Source: Maricaulis sp. (GTDB taxonomy: Bacteria; Pseudomonadota; Alphaproteobacteria; Caulobacterales; Maricaulaceae). Taken from it: DNA of 64,000 nt. The notes beneath the pieces were generated by a model that did no database searches, was not told the origin of the DNA, and saw only the letters and a list, made by a program, of their open reading frames with translations. The translations under genes and the position numbers were made by a program. This document shows positions 17,201 through 25,725 of the stretch, in pieces (position 1 is the stretch's first letter; every line of letters begins with the position of its first letter). The stretch covers positions 744,001 to 808,000 of the forward strand of contig NZ_JAEPNI010000001.1 in assembly GCF_017643475.1 (NCBI RefSeq). Direction: 5' to 3'.

Positions 17201-17229
17201 GGCCTTGTCCTTCAGATATGTTTGCTGGA

Positions 17230-18504
17230 TTAACCTGCGCTGGAAACGGGCTCGCCGCTATTGCCAGCATCGGATTCGGCCAGGCCTTCTTCCGCGTTGT
17301 CGGATTCGGTTTCGATCGTCGCGGAGAATGCCGCGATGACTTCGCCATCGTTGTCGAGCGACTGGATGCGCATGCCGTCATTGGCACCGCGAACCGGAGA
17401 GATCACGACCATTTCGCCACCGCGAACACCGGAGGAAACGATCAGGCTCTCGGCGTTGGAGGTGACAACATCGACCGTCCGGACGGACAGGCGACCACCC
17501 GGCTCGGCGACATAGATCGTGTTTTCGCCGCGCAGGGCTGCGCGTGGCAGGACGTAGACATTCTCGACTTCACGTCCCTCGATTTCGGCGGTCAGGAACA
17601 GGCCAACGGCCAGCGGCGAACCGCTCTCGGCGGCCGTGCCGTACGGGTCTTCGACTTCGGCGATGGCGTAGAGAACGCGCGTCTGTGAATCGATGGCACT
17701 GTCCGTACGCGTGATTTCCGCGTTCCAGGAGCGCTGCTGACCGGCAACGACCGCAGACAGGGTGACCGGAATACCGGCGCCTTCCTCGGCAGCGTTGAAG
17801 GCGACCGGGATGCCCAGCAGCCCCAGATCATAATCGGTCAGGGGCAGGCGAACCTGCACGCGGTCGGTCGAGAAGACTTCGCCCAGGGGCGTGCCGGCGC
17901 TGACGAACTGACCGAGATCTGCGTTCTTGGAACGGACGCGGCCAGCGAACGGTGCGGATACCCGCGTACGCTGGAGGTCCAGACGCGCATCCTGAAGTGT
18001 GGCGCGGGCCGCTGCGAGCTGGGCGCGCGCTTCAGCCAGCTGCGGTTCGCGCAGCGTCAGGGAAGAAGCTTCACCTTCACCCAGTTGCTCCCATTCCGAG
18101 CGTGCGAGGTCTGATTCAGCCTGTTCGCGAGCCAGACCCTGCTCGGCCTGCGCGACCTGGGCCTCGGCACGGGTTACCGCCAGGCGGTAATCAGCGTCCT
18201 CGATGCGAACCAGGGTCTCGCCGGCTTCGAAGAAACCGCCCTCGATGAAGTCCGGATTTACATAGGTGATGCGTCCAGACACCTGCGGAACCAGGTTGAT
18301 CTGGGTGCGTGGCCGCGCTTCGCCCTGGGTGACAACGGTCAGCGAAACCGTGTCCAGCTGGGCTTCAGATACAAAGACCGCTACGGGACGCGGCGCCGCA
18401 TTGGCGCGCTCCGGTTGCGGGGCGGTGGCGTTGAGCATGACGACGACGCCGATGATGGCGGCAACAACAACACCGATGATGATGAAACGTCCGATGAAAG
18501 CCAT
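17230..18504 (-). CDS. RND periplasmic adaptor (membrane fusion protein)
   Basis: The 424-residue protein is anchored by one N-terminal membrane helix (FIGRFIIIGVVVAAIIGVVVML). It then shows a split lipoyl domain, a helical hairpin of about 80 residues rich in Ala/Gln/Glu (AEAQVAQAEQGLAREQAESDLARSEW) and a beta-barrel plus membrane-proximal domain (SAPFAGRV, VYVLPRAALRGENTIYVAE). It bridges the pump to the outer-membrane channel. It lies 29 bases before the permease and 2 bases after the outer-membrane factor gene. Confidence 0.93.
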   Translation of the reverse strand: MAFIGRFIIIGVVVAAIIGVVVMLNATAPQPERANAAPRPVAVFVSEAQLDTVSLTVVTQGEARPRTQINLVPQVSGRITYVNPDFIEGGFFEAGETLVRIEDADYRLAVTRAEAQVAQAEQGLAREQAESDLARSEWEQLGEGEASSLTLREPQLAEARAQLAAARATLQDARLDLQRTRVSAPFAGRVRSKNADLGQFVSAGTPLGEVFSTDRVQVRLPLTDYDLGLLGIPVAFNAAEEGAGIPVTLSAVVAGQQRSWNAEITRTDSAIDSQTRVLYAIAEVEDPYGTAAESGSPLAVGLFLTAEIEGREVENVYVLPRAALRGENTIYVAEPGGRLSVRTVDVVTSNAESLIVSSGVRGGEMVVISPVRGANDGMRIQSLDNDGEVIAAFSATIETESDNAEEGLAESDAGNSGEPVSSAG

Positions 18505-18506
18505 GA

Positions 18507-19907
18507 TTATTCTCCAGTATGCGCAGCCGGGTCTGCGGACGCGGCCGCGGAGAAATCGCCGGCGATGGCGAGATAAAGGTCCACACGATTTGCCGCGCGG
18601 GCGCGGCGTGCTGAGATGTACTGACTCTCCGCGCTGATGCGGCGGGAGTATGCGTTGAGCAGGTCGAAGATCGTCGCGACACCACGAGCATATTGCTGGG
18701 TGACAAGTTCCTCGGCCTCGGCGGCCTCCTCGAAGGCCCTACCTAGGCTGTCAACGCGGGACGCCAAGATGGTGTCGGCGTAAATCGCATTTTCTGCTTC
18801 CTGCCAGGCGCCCAGAACCGTCTGGACATAACTGGCGATCTGCAGTTCGGCATTGGCGATAGCCTGGTCGCGCTGGGCGCGTAGCTGGCCGCCGCGGAAG
18901 ATGGGTGCCGTCAGGGATGTGGTCAGCGAGGACAGCAGGCCGTCTATATCCGTGAGATCTTCAATATTTGCGCCGCCTGTGCCGGAGGAGGCGGACAGCG
19001 AGAGGCTCGGGAAGAGCGCTGCGCGGGCGGCGTCGACACGCAAACCGGCTGCGACCAGACGGCGTTCAGCCGCGATCACGTCCGGACGACGGGTCAGCAG
19101 GTCCTGCGGCGAACCCAGACCTGCGAGTTCACCGAGCGCTGGGAAGTCCTCATCGCGTTCGATGCGGGCCGAGGGATAACGGCCCAGCAGGGTTTCAAGG
19201 CTGCGGGCAGATGAGGCTTCCGCACGGCGGCGGGAGGCGAGCGCGGCTTCGGATGAAGCCAGGGCGCTGCGCGCCGTGCGCACGTCCGAACTGCGAACGA
19301 GGCCGCGGGCAAAGCGGCGCTCGGTCAGGGCAAGGGCATTTTCCTTGGCGGTGAAATCGCGCTCAGCGAGTTCGGTTTGCAGACGGGCTTCGGTCAGGTC
19401 GAGCCATGCCTTGGAAACCAGACCGGCGATCGATAATTGCGATCCGCGCAGGTCCTGGGCGGCCGCTTCGGCGTCGAGATCAGCCGCGTTGGCGTTATTG
19501 CGAACGCGCCCCCACAGATCGACTTCCCAGCTTGAGGATAGTCCCAGTGAGAACTGGTCCGAGGACGGACCGCTGTTCGGCTCGTTCCGTGTGTGCCCGA
19601 AGGATACGCCGAGCGTCGGCAGACGGCTGGCGCCGGCGATCCGGGCGCTGGCCCGTGCCGAGTCATAGCGAGCCAGCGACTGGGCCAGGCTCGGATTGCC
19701 TTCAAAGGCTTCATCCACAAGAGAAACCAGACGTGGCGCATTGAATGACGCCACCCAGTCGCTCACGTGTGGACCATCACCTGCATCGGGTGCGCTGGAC
19801 CAGTTGTGAGGCGCCTGGGGGAGGACGTCCTGAGATTCAAAGGCCGGCACACTGGCGCAAGACGCTGCCGTCAACGCTGTCGCCAGTGTGAGTAGATTTT
19901 TACGCAT
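18507..19907 (-). CDS. Outer-membrane efflux lipoprotein (NodT/OprM-like)
   Basis: I take the ATG at 19907 because it gives a lipoprotein signal (MRKNLLTLATALTAASC); the frame is open further upstream without a sensible N-terminus. The roughly 466-residue product carries two TolC-type repeats with typical ARASARIAGASRLPTLG, WEVDLWGRVRNNANAADLDAEAA and LTRRPDVIAAERRLVAAGLRVDAARAALFPSLSL segments. The last of these is the NodT-family signature. It forms the trimeric exit duct of the RND pump encoded downstream. Confidence 0.92.
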   Translation of the reverse strand: MRKNLLTLATALTAASCASVPAFESQDVLPQAPHNWSSAPDAGDGPHVSDWVASFNAPRLVSLVDEAFEGNPSLAQSLARYDSARASARIAGASRLPTLGVSFGHTRNEPNSGPSSDQFSLGLSSSWEVDLWGRVRNNANAADLDAEAAAQDLRGSQLSIAGLVSKAWLDLTEARLQTELAERDFTAKENALALTERRFARGLVRSSDVRTARSALASSEAALASRRRAEASSARSLETLLGRYPSARIERDEDFPALGELAGLGSPQDLLTRRPDVIAAERRLVAAGLRVDAARAALFPSLSLSASSGTGGANIEDLTDIDGLLSSLTTSLTAPIFRGGQLRAQRDQAIANAELQIASYVQTVLGAWQEAENAIYADTILASRVDSLGRAFEEAAEAEELVTQQYARGVATIFDLLNAYSRRISAESQYISARRARAANRVDLYLAIAGDFSAAASADPAAHTGE

Positions 19908-20181
19908 GCGTGTGCCCCGCACATTCTTACTTCGACTCTGCCGGCATCCTATGATCGGCATAGCGAAAGTCAACATAAATTTATCGAAAAACATTAAATG
20001 CCTATCGAATGACATGAAAAGCCTCTCGTTTTTCGAGATGTGAAATTTCTGTAAGCATCTCTTGGCTCATGGATTCGATGCATTTGCGCCGTTGATTGGA
20101 TGCGTTTTGCGGCAGAAATATTTCCAAAACGCGACAAATCTCAGTATTCCGATAATCTATTCACTGAATGAGGAGCGCCTG

Positions 20182-21597
20182 GTGAGTTCTCGTCTGCACC
20201 GAAACCAACCATCCACTCGTATTCGCCGCCGCGATACTGCTGCTGTCGCTGCTCTTGGGGGCGGTGTAGTATTGCTGTTGTGGCTGTTTGGCGAGCTCGC
20301 CTTTGTGCAGGCTTTTGTGGCGATCGCGACCATCACTGCCCTCTCGGTCATCTACTTCCTGACCGTAAGTACGTCTCTGCCCCCGCAGGTGGATCTGTCC
20401 TATGAGGAAGGTGGTGAAGATGCTGGTGACGGCGCCGGAGAAAGTTCGCCCGGTCTGACGGCACAAGACCTTCTCTACAGCCTGCCTATTCCCGTGATCG
20501 TCATTGCCGGTTCCGGCAAGGTTGAGGATGCAAATCCCGAGGCCCGGAAGTTTCTCGGGCTGGGCGACGGCGTTGTTCACCTGTCCGGTGTGCTGCGCCA
20601 GCCTGAAATCCTTGAAGCGGTTAGCGCCGCCCTGCGCGGGGAGAGCGTCCAGCCGGTAGAATACTCAACCATGGCGCCGGTCGAGAGCCATGTCCGCGCC
20701 TTTATAGCGCCACTCGGTCAAGCCGATGCACCGGATGTCGAGCGCCGCGCGATGCTCGTGCTGACAGATGAAACCTCGATCAAGCGTGCTGACCGCATGC
20801 GGGCGGACTTCCTCGCCAATGCCAGCCATGAGCTGCGCACCCCGCTCGCATCACTGGCCGGTTTCATCGAGACCTTGATGGGGCACGCCAAGGATGATCC
20901 CGACGCACGTGATCGATTCCTGTCGATCATGTTTGACCAGACCGAGCGCATGCAGCGCCTGATCAATGATCTCCTCTCGCTGTCACGCGTGGAAATGGAT
21001 GAGCATGTCGCTCCTGTTGGAACAGTTGATCCGGGTGCCGTCGTGGAGGATGTGGTCAGTTTCCTGCGTCCGCAGATCGAGAAGCAGAACATCACTGTTG
21101 ATCAGTCACTGAATGAGGCGGCGAGAGCGATCGCAGATCGTGACCAGCTGACGGAAGTGGTCCAGAACCTGATCGAGAACGCCATCAAGTATGGCGGTCA
21201 GGATGCACGAATTGGCGTCACCGTAACCGCCGCCGTCTCTCGCGATGCTGCCGAGCGCCCGCCGCTGAGCCTGGGCCAGGGTTCAAGCCGCTTGACACTT
21301 GCGGCCCCGAAGGTCGAGGCGGACAGTCGATATGTAGCCATCCGTGTCCAGGATACCGGCAAGGGAATCCAGCGCCGCGATCTGCCCCGGCTGTCGGAGC
21401 GTTTCTATCGTGTCGATGGTCAGAAAAGCGGCCCCAAGGAAGGGACCGGTCTTGGCCTTGCGATTGTGAAACACATCGTCAATCGCCATCGTGGCGGTTT
21501 CACTGTTGAAAGCGCGCCCGGGGTGGGATCGGTATTCTCAATCTTCCTGCCCGTGGATCCGACAAGTGTTGTTGAGCCCGAAAACCTTGCGAATTAG
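20182..21597 (+). CDS. phoR: Phosphate-regulon sensor kinase PhoR
   Basis: I choose the GTG at 20182, which has AGGAG 6 bases upstream; the frame is open back to 20062 but without a good start. The 471-residue protein has two close membrane helices (about 18-62), a PAS-like domain (about 90-190) and a dimerisation domain with NASHELRTPLASL (phospho-acceptor His at about 216). An ATPase domain follows with NLIENAIKYGG, DTGKGI and GTGLGLAIV. Its position directly before phoU and phoB identifies it as PhoR rather than another kinase. Unlike Caulobacter, where pstCAB lies between phoR and phoU, nothing intervenes here except a Pho box. Confidence 0.88.
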   Translation: MSSRLHRNQPSTRIRRRDTAAVAALGGGVVLLLWLFGELAFVQAFVAIATITALSVIYFLTVSTSLPPQVDLSYEEGGEDAGDGAGESSPGLTAQDLLYSLPIPVIVIAGSGKVEDANPEARKFLGLGDGVVHLSGVLRQPEILEAVSAALRGESVQPVEYSTMAPVESHVRAFIAPLGQADAPDVERRAMLVLTDETSIKRADRMRADFLANASHELRTPLASLAGFIETLMGHAKDDPDARDRFLSIMFDQTERMQRLINDLLSLSRVEMDEHVAPVGTVDPGAVVEDVVSFLRPQIEKQNITVDQSLNEAARAIADRDQLTEVVQNLIENAIKYGGQDARIGVTVTAAVSRDAAERPPLSLGQGSSRLTLAAPKVEADSRYVAIRVQDTGKGIQRRDLPRLSERFYRVDGQKSGPKEGTGLGLAIVKHIVNRHRGGFTVESAPGVGSVFSIFLPVDPTSVVEPENLAN

Positions 21598-21622
21598 GCA
21601 AATTTCGACAAAAACCGCACAG

Positions 21623-21651
21623 TGTCACAAAACAGTTATAAGACTGTCATA
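21623..21651 (+). promoter_or_regulatory. Pho box upstream of phoU-phoB
   Basis: Three 7-mers TGTCACA (21623), AGTTATA (21634) and TGTCATA (21645) are spaced exactly 11 bases apart. This is the direct-repeat geometry of PhoB binding sites (CTGTCAT with 4-base AT-rich spacers). It lies 117-145 bases before the phoU start and implies PhoB autoregulation of phoU-phoB. Confidence 0.7.
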
Positions 21652-21767
21652 AATCGGCGCATCAAACGCACTAGTACACGCTTCTCGTTTAGTCAGGCCT
21701 GTTGGCTGCGGATCAGTGTGTCGAAACAAACCTCCTCGTGGTTCAGCCGCGAGGGCACGGAGATCAA

Positions 21768-22457
21768 ATGAACCAGACACAGCATTCGCACATTGTGTCC
21801 GCCTATGGGGCAGAACTCGACCAGCTGGCCGATGATCTGCTGCGCATGGGCGGTCTGGTGGAAACCCAGCTGACTGAATCACTGCAGGCCTTTATTCGCC
21901 GAGATTTGTCCGTCGTGCCTGCTGTGCGCGAGCGGGAAAAGAAAGTGAATGAACTGGCAGCCGGTGTCGAACGGCGGGTTGTGCGCCTCTTTGCTCTTCG
22001 CCAGCCGATGGCGGCCGATCTGCGCGTGACGATCTCGGCGATGAAGATCGCCAGCGATCTCGAGCGTATGGGTGATCTCGCCAAGAACATCGCCTTCCGC
22101 GCCGAGGACATGAACGAGTTCCCGCCCATGCCGGTACTCGGACAGATCGAGCGTCTCGGTGCCGTGGTCGCAAAGCAGCTTCGTGATGGTCTGGACACGC
22201 TGTCCAACCAGGACGTCGCTTCAGTGATCCGGGTCTGGCAGGCCGATGACGAGGTGGATGAACACCACAACGCCGTCACCCGCGAGGTTCTGATGTCGAT
22301 GACCCAGAACCCGCAATTCGTGGAACCGGGTGTCCCGGTTCTTTTTGTCTCAAAGAATTTGGAGCGGCTTGGCGACCACGTCACGAACATCGTCGAAGCC
22401 GTACATTTCATGGCCACGGGTGAGCAGTTGGAAGACAGCGACACGCTCGAGGCCTGA
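21768..22457 (+). CDS. phoU: Phosphate signalling protein PhoU
   Basis: The start at 21768 has GGAG 5 bases upstream and gives MNQTQHSHIVSAYGAELDQL, the usual PhoU N-terminus. The 229-residue protein comprises two three-helix repeats with the metal-binding type motifs RQPMAADLRVTISAMKIASDLERMGDLAKNI (first repeat) and KNLERLGDHVTNIVEAV (second repeat). PhoU damps PhoR signalling when phosphate is plentiful, normally together with the PstSCAB transporter. It is followed after 15 bases by phoB. Confidence 0.95.
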   Translation: MNQTQHSHIVSAYGAELDQLADDLLRMGGLVETQLTESLQAFIRRDLSVVPAVREREKKVNELAAGVERRVVRLFALRQPMAADLRVTISAMKIASDLERMGDLAKNIAFRAEDMNEFPPMPVLGQIERLGAVVAKQLRDGLDTLSNQDVASVIRVWQADDEVDEHHNAVTREVLMSMTQNPQFVEPGVPVLFVSKNLERLGDHVTNIVEAVHFMATGEQLEDSDTLEA

Positions 22458-22472
22458 CGCAGGAGTGCAGGC

Positions 22473-23165
22473 ATGAAACCCCAAGTGATTGTTGTTGAAG
22501 ACGAAGACGCTCTCGCAACGCTGCTTCAGTACAATCTGGAGAAAGAGGGGTATCAGGTCCGCGTGGCGGGCGATGGCGAGGAGGGCCTGATCCTCGCCGA
22601 GGAAGAAACACCGGACCTCGTATTGGTCGACTGGATGTTGCCGAAAGTATCGGGCATTGAAGTGTGTCGACGCCTGCGTGGGCGCCAGGAAACCGCCAAT
22701 GTGCCGATCATAATGCTGACAGCCCGTGGCGAGGAAACCGATCGGGTGCGCGGCCTTGATACAGGCGCGGACGATTATATCGTCAAGCCGTTCTCGATGA
22801 CGGAATTGTTCGCCCGGATTCGCGCCGTGCTGCGCCGGATCCGCCCGGGGCTCGCCGAGGATGTTGTCCGCCAGGGCGATATTGCCATGGACCGCGTCGC
22901 GCACCGTGTGAAGCGATCCGAACGCGAGATCCATCTCGGGCCGACCGAATTTCGTCTGCTCGACTATCTCATGCAGCATCCGGGGCGGGTTTTCTCCCGC
23001 GAGCAATTGCTGGACGCTGTCTGGGGCTCCGACGTCTATGTCGAGGCGCGCACGGTGGATGTTCATGTCGGTCGCTTGCGCAAGGCTCTGAACACCAAGG
23101 AAGAGCGCGATCCGATCCGCACCGTACGGTCAGCGGGCTATTCCTTCGACACGTCGGGGCTCTAA
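22473..23165 (+). CDS. phoB: Phosphate-regulon response regulator PhoB
   Basis: The 230-residue OmpR/PhoB-type regulator has a receiver domain (about 4-120) with acidic pocket EDED near residue 10, phospho-acceptor Asp53 (LVLVDWMLPK), Thr in LTARGE and Lys in DDYIVKPFS. A winged-helix domain (about 130-228) follows, with REQLLDAVWGSDVYVEARTVDVHVGRLRKAL. A good ribosome-binding site (AGGAG) precedes the ATG. It is the partner of the PhoR kinase two genes upstream. Confidence 0.95.
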   Translation: MKPQVIVVEDEDALATLLQYNLEKEGYQVRVAGDGEEGLILAEEETPDLVLVDWMLPKVSGIEVCRRLRGRQETANVPIIMLTARGEETDRVRGLDTGADDYIVKPFSMTELFARIRAVLRRIRPGLAEDVVRQGDIAMDRVAHRVKRSEREIHLGPTEFRLLDYLMQHPGRVFSREQLLDAVWGSDVYVEARTVDVHVGRLRKALNTKEERDPIRTVRSAGYSFDTSGL

Positions 23166-23260
23166 TTCCCCGCCAATCGGAACAGATACTGTTCTCGTTT
23201 GGCCATTAATGTCGGGTTCAGTCGCGATTATGTCTCTTGTGAACACTCAAGGAGGCAATA

Positions 23261-23356
23261 ATGCGCTGGGCTGGTTTGATCATTTCCGCAGGTATTCTCG
23301 CCGCGATCGCCGTTTCGATCGTCGCTGCGCCGAGCGGTTCGTCACTGTATATCTAG
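23261..23356 (+). CDS. 31-residue hydrophobic small protein
   Basis: A very strong ribosome-binding site (AGGAGG, 5 bases before ATG) starts a 31-codon frame ending TAG at 23354. The product is a single hydrophobic helix (WAGLIISAGILAAIAVSIVAA) with a short polar tail ending SLYI. It resembles a small inner-membrane protein, or a leader peptide. It follows phoB by 95 bases, an interval that holds a short GAACAG/CTGTTC dyad (23180-23194). I recognise no family; the strength of the ribosome-binding site is the main reason to call it. Confidence 0.5.
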   Translation: MRWAGLIISAGILAAIAVSIVAAPSGSSLYI

Positions 23357-23451
23357 AACTCGTAACTCTTCCGGGACGTTAGCCCGGTGGTCGCTTGCTC
23401 CCCGGTGGCCGCTTTCTAGGATGACAGCTTTACCGTTCAGGGAGCTGTTCT

Positions 23452-24009
23452 TTGCAACACCTCATCACAAGTCTGGCCGTATTGGGCCTCGTCCTCTCTG
23501 CCTCCGTGTCAGTTCAGGCCCAGGATGCATCTCGCTCCGAAATCCAAGCCGCATCTGTCACGCTGGAAGATTTCCAGCCGACCCTTGGGCGCTGGCAAGT
23601 CACCAACTGGCTGATGACCGGGCCCGGGCAGATGGAAGAACACCATTTCTCCATTCACGTCGCGGCCGATCTCGGCGGCAAGGGCCTGCGTACCGACTGG
23701 TTCATGCAGGACGGAAGGTATTTCGGCACGGTGTTGCAGACCCTGCATGTCGGTGGCTAGGGGCTGGACCAGCTCTATTACTCCGCCGCCGAGGATAGCT
23801 GGGCGATTTCCGAACAATACCCGGTGCTCCGCGAAAACGGTTTCGGCACGCAGTTCGAGGGATAGGACCAGTTCGGCCCGTTCGAGGCCCGGAGCCAGAC
23901 AAGTTTCCTGTCGGATGGTGGTGGTTTCGACTGGACCCTCGAACGACGCTATCCGGGCACGGACTGGTTTGTCATCGACCGCGGCGAGGCACGTCCACTC
24001 CCTGACTAG
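23452..24009 (+). pseudogene. Secreted protein gene interrupted by two in-frame amber codons
   Basis: A TTG start (AGGGAG 7 bases upstream) opens a Sec signal peptide (MQHLITSLAVLGLVLSAS, cleavage after VQA). The frame then continues with protein-like composition through 185 codons to TAG at 24007. It is interrupted only by TAG at 23758-23760 (after HVGG) and TAG at 23863-23865 (after QFEG). There is no frameshift: the text before, between and after the stops stays in one frame and is rich in Trp/Tyr/Asp (NWLMTGPGQMEEHHF, QLYYSAAEDSWAI, DWTLERRYPGTDWF). Each stop is one base from TGG (Trp), so two nonsense mutations in a recently lost gene is the simplest reading. The function of the intact protein is unknown; it resembles small periplasmic lipocalin-like or DUF1579-like proteins only in general character. 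Confidence 0.65.
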
Positions 24010-24031
24010 GTGGTGAGGCATCCCTCCATAG

Positions 24032-24064
24032 AAAAAGCGGCCACCCCGGGGGAGAGGTGGCCGC
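24032..24064 (-). terminator. Rho-independent terminator of gcrA
   Basis: Nine-base-pair stem (GCGGCCACC / GGTGGCCGC) around a 10-base loop, followed on the minus strand by TTTTTC. It lies 37 bases beyond the gcrA stop codon. Confidence 0.85.
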
Positions 24065-24100
24065 TATTCTGCCGGACGGGGGGTGAGAGGGGGTGTCCGG

Positions 24101-24634
24101 CTAGAAATTATAACGGCGTGTGGCCGCGATTGCGTCGAGGGCAGCAGCGGCGTCGGAATTGCGACGGCGGCGCTTCTGGCTCGGCTGGTACGCCATGTCG
24201 GCGTGCGCGTCACAATAAGTCTGATCACCCGTCGTCTTGCGGCCGCAGAAGCGGAAGCTGGACGAGGCCGGGTCGCCGATTGGCCATTTGCACATGCTGT
24301 CACGCAGGGTCAGGACAGTGGCAAACTCGCCGGAAGGCAGTACGGCAGGCTCCACCGGCGCTGGCGGCGTTGCAGGGGGCGCTGAGGGGGTGGGGCGCAC
24401 CGGAGTGCGCGCTACTGGCGGGGTGGACGCCGTTGTTGTACGCGGCCGGGAAGGCTTCACGGTGCGACGAGCCGGACGAGATGGTGTTGCGCGACCAGAC
24501 AGGCCCAGACGATGGACCTTGCCAATCACGGCGTTACGGGTCACACCGCCAAGCTGTTTGGCAATCTGACTGGCACTCAGGCCTTCTGACCAGAGTTTTT
24601 TCAATTCTTCTACGCGTTCGTCCGTCCAAGCCAT
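24101..24634 (-). CDS. gcrA: Cell-cycle regulator GcrA
   Basis: The 177-residue protein has the characteristic GcrA N-terminal helix-turn-helix (MAWTDERVEELKKLWSEGLSASQIAKQLG, then VTRNAVIGKVHRLGL). A Pro/Thr/Arg-rich linker (about 50-115) and a conserved C-terminal part follow (CKWPIGDP, FRFCGRKT, YCDAHADMAY). In Caulobacter GcrA binds the housekeeping sigma factor and activates promoters carrying CcrM-methylated GANTC sites. GGGAG precedes the ATG by 10 bases. A 7-bp dyad (24665-24682) lies in its upstream region. podJ, a GcrA-dependent gene in Caulobacter, is in the same window. Confidence 0.93.
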   Translation of the reverse strand: MAWTDERVEELKKLWSEGLSASQIAKQLGGVTRNAVIGKVHRLGLSGRATPSRPARRTVKPSRPRTTTASTPPVARTPVRPTPSAPPATPPAPVEPAVLPSGEFATVLTLRDSMCKWPIGDPASSSFRFCGRKTTGDQTYCDAHADMAYQPSQKRRRRNSDAAAALDAIAATRRYNF

Positions 24635-24664
24635 CGCACTAGATCTCCCGGTGGGGTGCGTTCC

Positions 24665-24682
24665 TTACCTTGATGAAGGTAA
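24665..24682 (-). promoter_or_regulatory. Inverted repeat upstream of gcrA
   Basis: Perfect 7-bp arms TTACCTT / AAGGTAA around GATG, 31-48 bases upstream of the gcrA ATG. It could be an operator or a leader hairpin. I found no consensus CtrA or DnaA site beside it. Confidence 0.3.
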
Positions 24683-24837
24683 ATCCCGCATCTCTCAATT
24701 CATGTTTAATTACACTAGATATTGTATCCTACAGCCTGTCAGCCACAAGATGGGCCTCTGTCCAAGCCTGTGGAAAGATCTCTTGTCAGGCCAATCGTTA
24801 ACGGTGATGGTTACCGAGACCTTAAGGGTAATTCGAT

Positions 24838-25650
24838 ATGAGTAACTCAAGCTTAAGACCTGTTACCGCGCCGCGGGAATTTGGAGCCGTAAACTGGCTA
24901 GGCCTTTGGACTCTTTACAAAAAAGAGGTCCGGCGCTTCATGAAAGTCGTGTTCCAGACAGTGATGGCGCCAGTTGCGACAACCCTGCTCTTCATGACGG
25001 TTTTCGTGGTGGCAATCGGGTCAAGCCGACCTGCAATAAATGGTGTGGATTTCCCGGTCTTTCTGGCTCCGGGCCTCATACTTATGGGGGTTCTCAACAA
25101 CGCCTTTGCCAATTCCTCCTCCTCGCTGCTCGTCTCCAAGGTGCAGGGGAATACCGTGGACTTCCTGATGCCGCCCCTTTCGGCGCTGGAACTCTTCCTG
25201 GCCTTTGTCGGTGGTGCGATTACGCGCGGTCTTGTTGTTGGCGTGGCCACGGCACTGACCATGCTGCCCTTCGTCGATCTGGTGCCCTCACATTTCTGGG
25301 CGGTCCTGTATTTCGGAATGGGTGCCGCAGCCATGCTGGCCATGGTGGGTGTGATCGGCGGGATCTGGGCGGAGAAGTTTGATCACCTCGCGGTCGTGAA
25401 CAACTTCTTCATCATGCCGGCGACCTTTCTTTCGGGCACGTTCTACTCGGTGACGATGTTGCCGGATGCGGTCAGGTCCATCAGCTATTTCAATCCCTTT
25501 TTCTACATGATTGACGGCTTTCGCTACGGCTTTACCGGACACGCGGATGGCTCACTCCTGATCGGCGTTATTGTTGTTGCAGTGATCAACATTGCGCTCG
25601 CGGTGAGCTGCTATGCGGTGCTGCGTGCAGGCTGGCGCTTGAAGAGCTGA
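24838..25650 (+). CDS. ABC-2 type transporter permease
   Basis: The 270-residue membrane protein has about six helices and the ABC-2 permease pattern: an N-terminal cytoplasmic KKEVRRFMKVVFQTVMAPVATTLLFM segment, then FPVFLAPGLILMGVLNNAFANSSSSLL and, near the end, LPDAVRSISYFNPFFYMIDGFRYGFTG. This C-terminal signature is typical of the YadH/NodJ branch. The partner ATPase is not adjacent, which is unusual: it should lie elsewhere in the genome. The substrate is unknown. AAGGG precedes the ATG by about 9 bases. Confidence 0.85.
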   Translation: MSNSSLRPVTAPREFGAVNWLGLWTLYKKEVRRFMKVVFQTVMAPVATTLLFMTVFVVAIGSSRPAINGVDFPVFLAPGLILMGVLNNAFANSSSSLLVSKVQGNTVDFLMPPLSALELFLAFVGGAITRGLVVGVATALTMLPFVDLVPSHFWAVLYFGMGAAAMLAMVGVIGGIWAEKFDHLAVVNNFFIMPATFLSGTFYSVTMLPDAVRSISYFNPFFYMIDGFRYGFTGHADGSLLIGVIVVAVINIALAVSCYAVLRAGWRLKS

Positions 25651-25725
25651 TCTTCCCGGCCTAGACCGGAAGAAACGGTGCTCATTCCCGGGTGCCGATA
25701 ATCAGCTTATGAGGGGAGTATACTC

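Noticed and set aside
23509-24021. A 170-codon minus-strand frame across the double-amber gene
   Set aside because: It lacks a start context and any family features, whereas the plus strand has a ribosome-binding site, a signal peptide and protein-like text on both sides of each amber codon.
24780-24840. TTAA-rich stretch upstream of gcrA considered as a CtrA site
   Set aside because: The spacing between TTAA halves does not match TTAA-N7-TTAA.
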